A DNA stretch of 23,390 nt from an uncultured Oscillospiraceae bacterium (GCA_934661735.1 CAKUJN010000028.1:1-23390); one strand, 5' to 3'; counted from the stretch's first letter, positions 14,897-22,205 are shown. Numbers and translations: made by a program. Notes: a model not told the origin generated them from the sequence alone.

Positions 14897-16096
14897 TTGA
14901 AGGATCTCAAGCATCTGATCTACTTTGAGGACCTGCTGGAGAACGCCGACAATGAGCTGGTACAACAGGCAAAGGACGAGGGAAAGCTGGCAATCGGCTA
15001 TACCTGCTTCCACATCCCCGAGGTACTGCTCAACGTCGACAACTGCTTCTCCGTCCGTCTGCGCGCCCCGCGCACCGGCTCCATCGACATCGCGACCTAC
15101 TACATGTCCAACTATACCTGTGAGTTCGCCCGCGCGCTGACCGAGCGCGGCATCGAGGGCGGCTACAACTTCCTGGACGGACTGGCCGGCGTGGACGCGT
15201 GCTCGATGATGAACCGCTTCTACGAGCATTTCGAGCTGCTCAAGATGAACGAAAAGCCGAATTTCTTCGTCACGCACACCGACATGCCCTACAAGGTCGA
15301 GGATTACTCCGTGCGCCAGTATGTCAAGCAGATGCGCATCCGCCTGCTCGACGTGATGGAAAAGAGCTACGGCGTGGACACCTCCGACGCGGCCATCCGC
15401 GACGCGGTGGCGCGCCACAACGAGGTCTGCCGCATTCTGACCGAAATCGGCCAGCTGCGCAAGCTGGACAATCCGCCGCTGACGGGCTATGAATACCATA
15501 TTCTCAATCTGGTCTCCTACTGCTGCCCGAAGCATCTGATTCTGCCGTACCTGCGCGAGACGCTGGAGGAGCTGAAAACGCGCCAGCCCGACCCGAAGCC
15601 GTGGTATCGCGCGCGCGTTGCCATCGTCGGCTCCGAGATCGACGATCCCAGCCTGACGAAGCTGATCGAGGACTCCGGCGCGTTCGTCGTCTCCGACCGC
15701 TACTGCTTCGGCTCCACGCCCGGCCGCGAGGTCATCGAGCTGACCGACGACGAGGACGCGCTGACGCAGATCTGCCGCCACTACATGCGCGTTTCCGAGT
15801 GCGCGCGCTACATCTCCGACGACAAGGTTCAGCAGCGCCGCGACACCGCCGACCGCCTCGCGCGCGAATTCCGCGCCGACGGCATCATCTACGAGCAGAT
15901 GAAGTTCTGCGACTTCTGGGGCTTCGAGCGCGCGCTGGTCAGCCACATCATGAAAGAGGAAAAGGGCTGGCCCGTCCTGTCGATCGACCGGCCGTACAAC
16001 GCCCGCTCCTCCGGCCAGCTCCGCACGCGCTTCCAGGCGTTCGTCGAGTCGCTTGAGATCAAGCGCATCCAAAAGGGCGAGGAGGTACACGCATGA
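14897..16096 (+). CDS. 2-hydroxyacyl-CoA dehydratase family protein, smaller (alpha-type) subunit, cassette B
   Basis: This 399-residue protein is a paralogue of the cassette A alpha subunit. Cys37, Cys50, Cys75, Cys102 and Cys338 sit at exactly the same residue numbers; Cys75, Cys102 and Cys338 (EQMKFCDFW) are the expected [4Fe-4S] ligands. The motif GQLRTRFQAFVES is retained. The start is TTG at 14897, with AAGAGGTG 8 nt upstream, aligning with the start of the paralogue (MKDLKHLIYFE against MRDLKHMIRFE); longer forms would run into the CooC-like gene. It overlaps the beta gene by 4 nt (ATGA). It likely forms a heterodimer with the next product and is activated by the ATPase encoded after it. 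The substrate is unknown. Confidence 0.88.
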   Translation: MKDLKHLIYFEDLLENADNELVQQAKDEGKLAIGYTCFHIPEVLLNVDNCFSVRLRAPRTGSIDIATYYMSNYTCEFARALTERGIEGGYNFLDGLAGVDACSMMNRFYEHFELLKMNEKPNFFVTHTDMPYKVEDYSVRQYVKQMRIRLLDVMEKSYGVDTSDAAIRDAVARHNEVCRILTEIGQLRKLDNPPLTGYEYHILNLVSYCCPKHLILPYLRETLEELKTRQPDPKPWYRARVAIVGSEIDDPSLTKLIEDSGAFVVSDRYCFGSTPGREVIELTDDEDALTQICRHYMRVSECARYISDDKVQQRRDTADRLAREFRADGIIYEQMKFCDFWGFERALVSHIMKEEKGWPVLSIDRPYNARSSGQLRTRFQAFVESLEIKRIQKGEEVHA

Positions 16097-17880
16097 GCAG
16101 AAAGCAGAAATTCCCCAACCCGAAATTCTGGCGTTTCAAAGACAACATCAACTGGAAGGCACAGGGTGAAAACCTGAAAGCCGTCTGTGGCATCTTTGCC
16201 GACATGGCAAAGGAGACCGACTGGAAGGCGTTCGGCAGAAAGCAGCTGGAAAACGTCCGGCAGACCGGCAAACGCCTCGCCTCCGAGGCCGCGCTGCTCA
16301 AGGGCATGACCTCCGCCGAAATTCTGGACGTGGCGCTCAACGGCGAAAAGCAGCTCGGCAAGCTCTACCGCGCCGACTCCATGGCCACCGTCCGCCGCGA
16401 ATGGCGCGGCGTGGGCGATACGGCGTATGATTTCTACGAGTGGCTGCGCATGTGGGGCATGCTGCTGGCGACATTCTCAAAGGACCTCGTTCCGGCGCTC
16501 AACAGCGCGCTGTACTACCGCTGGGTCATCTCCTATTTCTGCTGCCACTCCTTCATGGACAAAAATACGCTCGGCCAGCGCGGCTCCGCGCTCCGCATGA
16601 GCCACGCGCTGATTTACGATATCTTCCGCTACGTCGCGGAAAACATGGTGTTCCTCGCCAAGTGCGACCGCCGCAACGGCAACTGCGAGGGCCTGAACAA
16701 AAAGGTCGTCCTGTTCGACGAAATGACCATGGGCCAGATCATGGCGGGCTTCCCCGACCTGCTGGGCATTCCGTACCAGCTGCTGCCCGTGTTCCTCGTC
16801 TCCGAAATCGACCAGCTGACGTGCGTGCCGTATATCGACGCCGTCGAATCCTTCGGCCTGCCGGCCGACACCTGCCCCGTCCCGTCGTCCGAGTGCGGCG
16901 CGCTGGTGCTGGACGCGCTGCCCCATATGGGCACCTGCTTCATCTCCAGCTCCATGCCCTGCGACGGCTCGGTCATGGCCTCGTCCTATATGAGCCGCCG
17001 CTTCCCCGACCTGCCCGTGTTCCACCTGACGTTCCCCGTCCGGTACGAATACGAGGAGACCGTCTCCGACGCGGCCGAGGACGTCAAGGCGTGCATCCGC
17101 TTCATCGAGGAGCAGACCGGCGCCAAGTGGAGCTGGGACGCCTACTTCACCGCCATGAAGCGCTTCAACGTCGAAACGTCGTACGAGCTTCAGAAGTGGG
17201 AGGTCAACCGCACGAAGAATCCGCAGCTCATCGGCCCGTGCTATGAGCTGTTCCGCAAATGGAACTATGAGATGGACGGCGGCAGCGACCCGCGCGTCAT
17301 GAAAACCTGCAAAAAGGTCAACCGCCTGATGCTCAAGGCGTATGAGCGCCGCGAGGAGCCGTGGCGCGGCAAGATGAAATACCGCGGCATCGTCTGGTCG
17401 TGTCCGGCGCACTATTACGCCAACTTCTCCAACTGGCTGGCAAACTGCTGGGGCGTGGACATCCTTGTCGAGATGGAAAGCCTCAACTTCACCCGTCCGC
17501 TTGAGACCGAGGACCCCGAAAAGGCGCTTCAGGATCTCGCCCGTCTGTACGAGCGCATGGTCATGCGCCGTCACACAAACGGCGGCTATCAGAACGTCGT
17601 CGACGAGCTGTGGAAGCAGTGCGAGCTGTGGGATATCGACATCATCATCATGTACCAGAACGTCGCGTGCAAGAACATGTCCACGCTTCAGGGCATTCTG
17701 GACGAGCAGGCGCGCGAAAAGGGCTATCACATGATCTGGATCGAGCACGATCTGATGGACCCGCGCACCGTCTCCCGCAAGACCATGCGCAGCAAGGTCA
17801 ACGAGTACATGCGCACCGTCATGCGCGCCGAGCCGGTCGACCCGTCGCTCGTCGACTTCGAGGACGATATCACGTGGTAA
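16093..17880 (+). CDS. 2-hydroxyacyl-CoA dehydratase family protein, larger (beta-type) subunit, cassette B
   Basis: This 595-residue protein has candidate cluster ligands Cys261 (GLPADTCPVP), Cys290 (MPCDGS) and Cys526 (NVACKNM). The 29-residue gap between the first two equals that in the cassette A paralogue. The N-terminus is about 40 residues longer than in A and starts with a basic, aromatic stretch (MSRKQKFPNPKFWRFKDN). Shared blocks include REWRGV near 100, YIDAV(Q/E)S, IVWSCPAHYY and a C-terminal DPSLVDFED. Both beta subunits are much longer than classical HgdB/HadC proteins, so they may form their own subfamily. A 56-nt AT-richer gap separates it from the activase gene. A dehydratase function is inferred from fold; a different ATP-driven reduction is possible. 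Confidence 0.86.
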   Translation: MSRKQKFPNPKFWRFKDNINWKAQGENLKAVCGIFADMAKETDWKAFGRKQLENVRQTGKRLASEAALLKGMTSAEILDVALNGEKQLGKLYRADSMATVRREWRGVGDTAYDFYEWLRMWGMLLATFSKDLVPALNSALYYRWVISYFCCHSFMDKNTLGQRGSALRMSHALIYDIFRYVAENMVFLAKCDRRNGNCEGLNKKVVLFDEMTMGQIMAGFPDLLGIPYQLLPVFLVSEIDQLTCVPYIDAVESFGLPADTCPVPSSECGALVLDALPHMGTCFISSSMPCDGSVMASSYMSRRFPDLPVFHLTFPVRYEYEETVSDAAEDVKACIRFIEEQTGAKWSWDAYFTAMKRFNVETSYELQKWEVNRTKNPQLIGPCYELFRKWNYEMDGGSDPRVMKTCKKVNRLMLKAYERREEPWRGKMKYRGIVWSCPAHYYANFSNWLANCWGVDILVEMESLNFTRPLETEDPEKALQDLARLYERMVMRRHTNGGYQNVVDELWKQCELWDIDIIIMYQNVACKNMSTLQGILDEQAREKGYHMIWIEHDLMDPRTVSRKTMRSKVNEYMRTVMRAEPVDPSLVDFEDDITW

Positions 17881-17936
17881 GCGCCCGTGATCTGCGTCAA
17901 AACTGAATTGAGAGAAATAAATTGGAGGAAATAGAA

Positions 17937-18734
17937 ATGAAATACTTTGGTGGATGCGACGTAGGCTCTACTTATACAAAAGCGGTCATTCTGGATGAGA
18001 ACGGCAAAATGGTTGCCGACACCACCATCCGCAGCAAGATCAACGCCGAAATTTCGGCCCGTCAGGCCATGGACGAGGTCGTGGCAAAGGTTGAGGGTCT
18101 GAACAGCCCGCAGGATCTGGCCTACCTCATCGGCACCGGCTACGGCCGCAACAAGGTTCCGTTCGCCGACGAAAACATCTCCGAAATCTCCTGCCACGCC
18201 ATGGGCGTGCACATCACCAACCCGTCCGTCAAGGCGATCATCGACATCGGCGGCCAGGACGTCAAGGGCATCTCCATTGACACCGACGGCACCGTCAAAA
18301 ACTTCGCCATGAACGACAAATGCGCCGCCGGCACGGGCCGCTTCTATGAGGCCATGGCGCGCAGCTTCGAAATGACCCTGCCCGAGTTCTCCAAGCTGTC
18401 CCTGACGGCAAAGAACGTCATTCCCATCACCGCGCAGTGCACCGTTTTCGCCGAGTCCGAGGTCATCACGCTTGTCGGCGAGGGCAAGCCCATGGACGAA
18501 ATCGCCGCCGGCATCCAGATGGCGGTTGCCAAGCGCTGCTTCGTCATGGCCAAGAAGGCCGGCGCGACCGATTCGATCACGCTGACCGGCGGCTGCGCCA
18601 AGAACGACGGCCTGAAGGCCGCCATCGAACGCGTGCTGAAGCTCAAGGTCGTTGAGCTGTCCACCGACCCGCAGCTGATGGGCGCGCTGGGCGCGGCGGA
18701 ATACGCCCGCCAGAAGGGACTTGCCAGAGCCTGA
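17937..18734 (+). CDS. 2-hydroxyacyl-CoA dehydratase activase (HgdC-type ATPase)
   Basis: This 265-residue protein has the ASKHA fold landmarks of the activator: GCDVGSTYTKAVI at the N-terminus, GTGYGRNKVPFAD, IDIGGQDVKGI and LTGGCAKNDGL. Cys129 (NDKCAAGTGRF) and Cys168 (AQCTVFAESEV) correspond to the two cysteines per subunit that hold one [4Fe-4S] cluster between the two halves of the homodimer (Cys127 and Cys166 in Acidaminococcus HgdC, from memory). It hydrolyses ATP to push one low-potential electron onto the dehydratase. The start at 17937 has GGAGG 8 nt upstream; five extra residues are possible. It is the only activase in the window and probably serves both alpha/beta pairs. Confidence 0.95.
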   Translation: MKYFGGCDVGSTYTKAVILDENGKMVADTTIRSKINAEISARQAMDEVVAKVEGLNSPQDLAYLIGTGYGRNKVPFADENISEISCHAMGVHITNPSVKAIIDIGGQDVKGISIDTDGTVKNFAMNDKCAAGTGRFYEAMARSFEMTLPEFSKLSLTAKNVIPITAQCTVFAESEVITLVGEGKPMDEIAAGIQMAVAKRCFVMAKKAGATDSITLTGGCAKNDGLKAAIERVLKLKVVELSTDPQLMGALGAAEYARQKGLARA

Positions 18735-18761
18735 TTTCGGCCGGAAAGGAGCGTTTAGCCG

Positions 18762-18917
18762 ATGAAATTTCTCAAATCTCTGTTGAAAATCGTCTCCATC
18801 GTCACCGGCATTCTGTTTGCGGTGTATTTCTGGAACCTTGATCAGAAGCTGATGGCGTGGGCCTACACCATGGTCAACCGCATGTTTGACCGCAAGGACG
18901 TGGATGTGAAGTTCTGA
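18762..18917 (+). CDS. 51-residue single-pass membrane protein, cassette B
   Basis: The protein reads MKFLKSLLKIVSIVTGILF, continues hydrophobic to about residue 23, then has YFWNLDQKLMAWAYTMV and a charged tail. An AAAGGAG ribosome binding site lies about 10 nt upstream. Its stop overlaps the next start (TGATG), so it is translationally coupled to the ACS-like gene and is very probably real despite its size. It mirrors the 75-residue protein at 7783-8010 in layout (TM helix, LD-x-KL motif, short basic tail). I recognise no named family. A membrane-tethering or accessory role for the dehydratase-like complex is a guess from the repeated association. Confidence 0.78.
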   Translation: MKFLKSLLKIVSIVTGILFAVYFWNLDQKLMAWAYTMVNRMFDRKDVDVKF

Positions 18918-19627
18918 TGAAGCTCTATGACAACATCATAAAGCAGACGCTGGACGCGCTGGGCACGCCGGATCGGGTCTATGCCTATGATCCGGCCTGC
19001 GCGTGGCGCGACCGCGGCGAAAGCGAGCTGGTCATGCAGCGCGACGCCGCGCTGGAGCTTGGCGGCTCCGGCCGCAAATCGGTCAATTTCACCTGCGTCA
19101 CCTCCACGCCTGAGCTGGTGACAAACGACGAAATCTGGCTGTACGGGAGCGAAATTGCACAGCTGCGCGGCGATGTGCCGTTTGCGCGCATCGCGCTTCT
19201 GGAGGTTGACGACCTCGGCGGCGACGAGGAGGCGTACAACGCCATCCGCCGGATGGAATTTGTCCGCTATCATGTGTTCCCCGAGGGCTATATGGTCCGC
19301 GTCTCCTCCGAAAGCAATCAGGAGCAGGTGCGCCTGAGCAAAGCCGCCGTCAAGGCCGGCATCAGCTTCCGCTCGGTCGGCGCGGCGTATATCCGCAAAT
19401 ACCGCGAGCTGGCCGGCGTGCGCCATGTGCGCCTGATCTTCTGCACCGGCCATCCGGCCATGGACGCGTTCATCGACGCCGCGAAGAAAACGGACGCGAT
19501 CACGCAGACGCTGACGCATATTCTCGACGGTCTGCCCACCGACTGCGGCCACTGTACGCTCAAGCCCGTCTGCGACGAGGTCGAGGGCATGCGCGAGCTG
19601 CACCTCGGGAAAAACCGGAAAAAATAA
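18917..19627 (+). CDS. Stand-alone protein resembling the central domain of acetyl-CoA synthase (ACS/CODH beta)
   Basis: Across most of this 236-residue protein I see a colinear resemblance to the middle domain of acetyl-CoA synthase as I remember it from Moorella AcsB. ALELGG matches YVEMGG; LYGSEI matches VIGPDI; VPFARIALLEVDDLG matches LPLGILVDIYG; and RLSKAAVKAGISFRSVG (about 139-155) matches RVSKDAVAKGFRFKNYG. ACS continues into its A-cluster domain; here the protein ends shortly after a cysteine knuckle, Cys210-x2-Cys213-x5-Cys219 (DCGHCTLKPVCDE). The later cysteine pair (CGC) and the rest of the catalytic domain are absent, so it cannot be a complete ACS. It may bind a cluster or dock to a ferredoxin or corrinoid partner. 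The CooC-like ATPase in the same operon makes a metal-related role plausible. Confidence 0.72.
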   Translation: MKLYDNIIKQTLDALGTPDRVYAYDPACAWRDRGESELVMQRDAALELGGSGRKSVNFTCVTSTPELVTNDEIWLYGSEIAQLRGDVPFARIALLEVDDLGGDEEAYNAIRRMEFVRYHVFPEGYMVRVSSESNQEQVRLSKAAVKAGISFRSVGAAYIRKYRELAGVRHVRLIFCTGHPAMDAFIDAAKKTDAITQTLTHILDGLPTDCGHCTLKPVCDEVEGMRELHLGKNRKK

Positions 19628-19631
19628 GCGC

Positions 19632-19667
19632 AAAAACGTCCTCCGGCGACGCCGGAGGACGTTTTTT
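19632..19667 (+). terminator. Strong terminator of cassette B
   Basis: A 16-bp perfect stem with loop GAC (arms end in CGTCCTCCGGC and GCCGGAGGACG) starts 4 nt after the stop codon and runs into TTTTTT. The A-tract on the other side makes it potentially bidirectional, so it may also stop the convergent TetR transcript. Confidence 0.93.
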
Positions 19668-19769
19668 CTGCGAAAAAATCATGAAATTTTTCATTTTCTC
19701 CGCGAAATTTTGAAAAAAATCAGCGTTTTTTCGCAAAATTTCAGCGGAATTTCAGCCGAAAACCGCGCG

Positions 19770-20393
19770 CTATTCGCGAATCAGCGCCGTGAAAACGGCG
19801 TCGCGGTCAAAGCTGCCGTCGACAAAGCCGTCGATTTCCTTGATGGCCTTGCAGACGCTGACGCTGAAGCCGGTCAGAATCGCGCCAAGCTCCTGATCGG
19901 AATACGGACACGCGCCGGTCACAATCAGCGTGGCCAGACTGTGCACCACCAGCCACAGATCGCGGAAGTATCGGTCGGCGGTCAGCGCGTCCATGTGATA
20001 GATGCGCATGAGCGACTCGCGCACCTGCGCCTGCGAATGCTCCATCGCGGCCATCGCGCCGCTTTTCCCGTCCGGCCCCTGCGTCAGAAACAGCAGGCGG
20101 TAGAGCTCCGGCTCCCGCTTTGCAAAGCGCAGATACTGGATCCCGAAGCCGTGGAACGGCACCGGCATCCGCAGGCCCTCGGCGGCGTATTCGTCATAGA
20201 CGGCCTGCGCAGCCAGACGCACCTCGGCGTGCACCTCGTCCATGGATTTGAAATAGGTAAAGATCGGGCGCGTGGAGACGCCAAGCTCCGCGGCGATATC
20301 CCGTGTCGTCACGCCCTGCGCGCCCTTTGCGCGCGCCACATTCAGCGCGGCGTTGACAATTTCCTCTTTTGTGAACTTGACCTTCGGCGGCAT
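19770..20393 (-). CDS. TetR-family transcriptional regulator
   Basis: This 207-residue protein has an N-terminal TetR helix-turn-helix (FTKEEIVNAALNVARAKG, then TTRDIAAELGVSTRPIFTYFKS at about 26-47) and a helical C-terminal ligand domain resembling TetR_C proteins such as WHG-domain regulators. It probably represses its own gene through the palindrome at its promoter and may control the divergent hydrolase operon. The start at 20393 (MPPKVKF) is chosen because AAAGGGTG lies about 8 nt upstream; longer in-frame starts would run back through the promoter. It is convergent with cassette B, from which it is separated by the strong terminator and about 100 bp of AT-rich DNA. The inducer is unknown. 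Confidence 0.9.
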   Translation of the reverse strand: MPPKVKFTKEEIVNAALNVARAKGAQGVTTRDIAAELGVSTRPIFTYFKSMDEVHAEVRLAAQAVYDEYAAEGLRMPVPFHGFGIQYLRFAKREPELYRLLFLTQGPDGKSGAMAAMEHSQAQVRESLMRIYHMDALTADRYFRDLWLVVHSLATLIVTGACPYSDQELGAILTGFSVSVCKAIKEIDGFVDGSFDRDAVFTALIRE

Positions 20394-20426
20394 GCGGCCC
20401 ACCCTTTCTGTGTCCGTTATTTTTCG

Positions 20427-20441
20427 GATGTGTTGCACATC
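20427..20441. promoter_or_regulatory. Palindromic operator at the tetR transcription start
   Basis: GATGTG-TTG-CACATC is a perfect 6-3-6 palindrome located immediately downstream of the -10 of the TetR gene promoter, where RNA synthesis should begin. Position and symmetry fit autorepression. No second copy was found near the hydrolase promoter. Confidence 0.6.
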
Positions 20442-20448
20442 AATTGTA

Positions 20449-20477
20449 ATTTTACGAGATTCCATCGTTTCTGTCAA
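20449..20477 (-). promoter_or_regulatory. Promoter of the TetR gene
   Basis: Consensus TTGACA (20472-20477) and TAAAAT (20449-20454) are separated by exactly 17 nt on the minus strand, giving a leader of about 50 nt to the chosen start. It is divergent from the promoter at 20513-20541, with the two -35 boxes 35 bp apart. Confidence 0.8.
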
Positions 20478-20512
20478 GCCCCGCGGGGGATATTTCCGCG
20501 CACGCCTGCGGG

Positions 20513-20541
20513 TTGACAGGAAAAGGAAGGCAGCTTATAAT
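20513..20541 (+). promoter_or_regulatory. Perfect-consensus promoter of the hydrolase operon
   Basis: TTGACA (20513-20518), a 17-nt spacer and TATAAT (20536-20541) match the sigma-70/sigma-A consensus at every position. It should be strong unless repressed. The leader to the hydrolase ATG is about 250 nt and contains two hairpins and a small open frame. Confidence 0.88.
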
Positions 20542-20571
20542 AGGGTCGGACAGGCGCGGACTGCCGCAAAC

Positions 20572-20628
20572 AAGCCGCCGGAGGCGGCTTTTCAAAGACG
20601 CGCTGGTTAGATTTGACTAACCGTTTTT
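20572..20628 (+). promoter_or_regulatory. Two terminator-like hairpins in the hydrolase leader
   Basis: AAGCCGCC-GGA-GGCGGCTT followed by TT (20572-20592) and GGTTAG-(6 nt)-CTAACC followed by GTTTTT (20605-20628) lie 30-90 nt after the promoter. Either could act as an attenuator before the hydrolase gene. I found no alternative antiterminator pairing and no known riboswitch class. Confidence 0.5.
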
Positions 20629-20697
20629 GGCAGCACATCCGCGCACTGCGGCGAGCGCCGCGAAACAGACAACGCCTGATACGGGAGGGTATGCAGC

Positions 20698-20799
20698 ATG
20701 AGAGATTCTGAATCTGAAGCGGCTCGTTCCGGACGGCGGAACGCGCGGCGGCTCCGGCCCGTGGGACCGATCCATTGCGGAAGGGAGATGCCGGAATGA
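20698..20799 (+). CDS. Possible 33-residue leader peptide coupled to the hydrolase gene
   Basis: An ATG at 20698 has GGGAGGG 8 nt upstream and opens a 33-codon frame whose TGA overlaps the hydrolase ATG (ATGA). The peptide begins MRDSESEAARSG and is Arg-rich with no helix or signal. The start signal and exact overlap favour translation, perhaps to couple hydrolase synthesis. In GC-rich DNA such frames also arise by chance, and the sequence looks unconstrained. Confidence 0.4.
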   Translation: MRDSESEAARSGRRNARRLRPVGPIHCGREMPE

Positions 20800-21701
20800 G
20801 CGTATGTGCCTCGCTGCTGCGCACGGTATACCGGCTTTCCGGCGCGAAAAAGGCGTTTGCCCTGCCGGAGGATGCACTTCTGGAGGCCATCCGGAAGGCG
20901 AACCGAGGCCGCGGCTTCTTTATGCCGACGGACCACAAGGCGCACTATGAAAAGAAAATGATCAACGGTTTTCCGTGTCTGGTCGTCCGCGCGGCCGAAA
21001 CGCCCGCGAAGCGTGCGATTCTGTTCTTCTTCGGCGGCGGGATGGTCATCGGACCGGACAGAGGCGACGCAGCTGTACTGCGCAGACTCTGCTACGGAAC
21101 GGATTCCGACGTGTGGTTCCCGATCTATCCGCTCTGCACGGAGCACTGCATCACGGAGAGCTATGACATGGCGTTTGAATGCTACCGGCAGATGATCGGG
21201 ATGTACGGCGGCGGAAACGTGAGCACCTGCGGCTTTTCCTCCGGCGCGGCGCTGGCGCTGGGCATGGCGGCGCACAACCGCGCACTGGGCGCGCCGCTCC
21301 CGCAGCCGAGGCACATCATTGCCGTCGCGCCGGGCGAAGTGCCGTGGAACGACGAGGAGCTGGCGCGGATGCAGGCGCTCAACCCGACGGACGTCGCCAT
21401 CGACTACGCGTTCATGGCCAAAGGCGAAAAGCTGATGCGCCACGGGCGGGACGATGTGCCGGATTACACGCTTGCGCCGTCGCTGGGCGACTATACGGGC
21501 GTGGGCGATATCCACTTCTATTACAGCACGGACGAGGTGCTCTACGGCGCGCTGCCGGAATTCCGAGCCGCGTGTGAGCGGGCGAATGTGCCGTACACCG
21601 TGACCGCACGCGCCGGAATGACGCACTGCTACTGCATGCTGCCGTATTATAAGGAGGCGAAGGAGGACTTCGCCGGAATTGTGGAACAATTGAAGCAATA
21701 G
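20796..21701 (+). CDS. Alpha/beta hydrolase (HSL/acetyl-esterase-like)
   Basis: This 301-residue protein has the nucleophile elbow GFSSG with Ser148, a probable acid Asp246 (YSTDEVLYG) and His277 (GMTHCY), in the order and spacing of the hormone-sensitive-lipase/acetyl-esterase group. The usual HGGG oxyanion motif is FFGGGMVIG, lacking the histidine. No signal peptide is evident, so it is probably cytoplasmic. It would hydrolyse a small ester or related bond; the substrate is unknown. The start at 20796 is set by AAGGGAG about 9 nt upstream. It is the first long gene of an operon with a membrane protein (12-nt gap) and an ATC-hydrolase family protein, divergent from the TetR gene. Confidence 0.83.
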   Translation: MSVCASLLRTVYRLSGAKKAFALPEDALLEAIRKANRGRGFFMPTDHKAHYEKKMINGFPCLVVRAAETPAKRAILFFFGGGMVIGPDRGDAAVLRRLCYGTDSDVWFPIYPLCTEHCITESYDMAFECYRQMIGMYGGGNVSTCGFSSGAALALGMAAHNRALGAPLPQPRHIIAVAPGEVPWNDEELARMQALNPTDVAIDYAFMAKGEKLMRHGRDDVPDYTLAPSLGDYTGVGDIHFYYSTDEVLYGALPEFRAACERANVPYTVTARAGMTHCYCMLPYYKEAKEDFAGIVEQLKQ

Positions 21702-21713
21702 GAGGAACAAAGC

Positions 21714-22205
21714 ATGGTCTGGAAAGTGCTTTTGGAGGGAATCGGACTCGGGGCGCTGATGGCGCTGGTCTGCGCCATCGGAATCCGGAACGGCGCGGTG
21801 GGTATGGTGCATCTCTACAGCCCCGAGGTGCAGGAGCGCTGCATCTCGACGGGTCTGACGACGCGGGATGAGATCAACCGCCGCCGCACGTCCTTCAAGC
21901 TGCTGTGTCTCCCCGTCTACATCGCCTACGTGCTGGTGTGCGTGTACGCCGCCAATGGCGCACGGGGCTTTGTGTCCGGCTTCTGGCAGCTGCTGGTCAT
22001 TCTGTCGGTGATGAATCTCATCGACCGCTTTCTGATCGACGACTTCTGGGTCGGGCACACAAAGGCATGGACCATCCCGAACACGGAGGATCTGAAGCCG
22101 TATATTCCGGCCGCCGCCAAACGCAGAAAGTGGCTTTTCGGCACGGCGGGCGTGGCGGTCATCGCCGCGGCGCTTTCGGGAATCATGACAATCTTCATCC
22201 GCTGA
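21714..22205 (+). CDS. Four-helix membrane protein of unknown function
   Basis: This 163-residue protein has hydrophobic segments at about 3-25, 60-80, 86-106 and 141-162. Between the first two lies a soluble stretch with paired charges (SPEVQERCISTGLTTRDEINRRR), and between the last two DDFWVGHTKAWTIPNTEDLKPY. AGGAGG precedes the ATG by 8 nt. I do not recognise the family. Its position between two predicted hydrolases in a TetR-controlled operon suggests export, import or membrane placement linked to their substrate, but this is only context. Confidence 0.78.
   Translation: MVWKVLLEGIGLGALMALVCAIGIRNGAVGMVHLYSPEVQERCISTGLTTRDEINRRRTSFKLLCLPVYIAYVLVCVYAANGARGFVSGFWQLLVILSVMNLIDRFLIDDFWVGHTKAWTIPNTEDLKPYIPAAAKRRKWLFGTAGVAVIAAALSGIMTIFIR

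Noticed and set aside
18917..19627. Complete acetyl-CoA synthase
   Set aside because: The protein is only 236 residues and lacks the N-terminal domain and most of the A-cluster domain, including the CGC motif.
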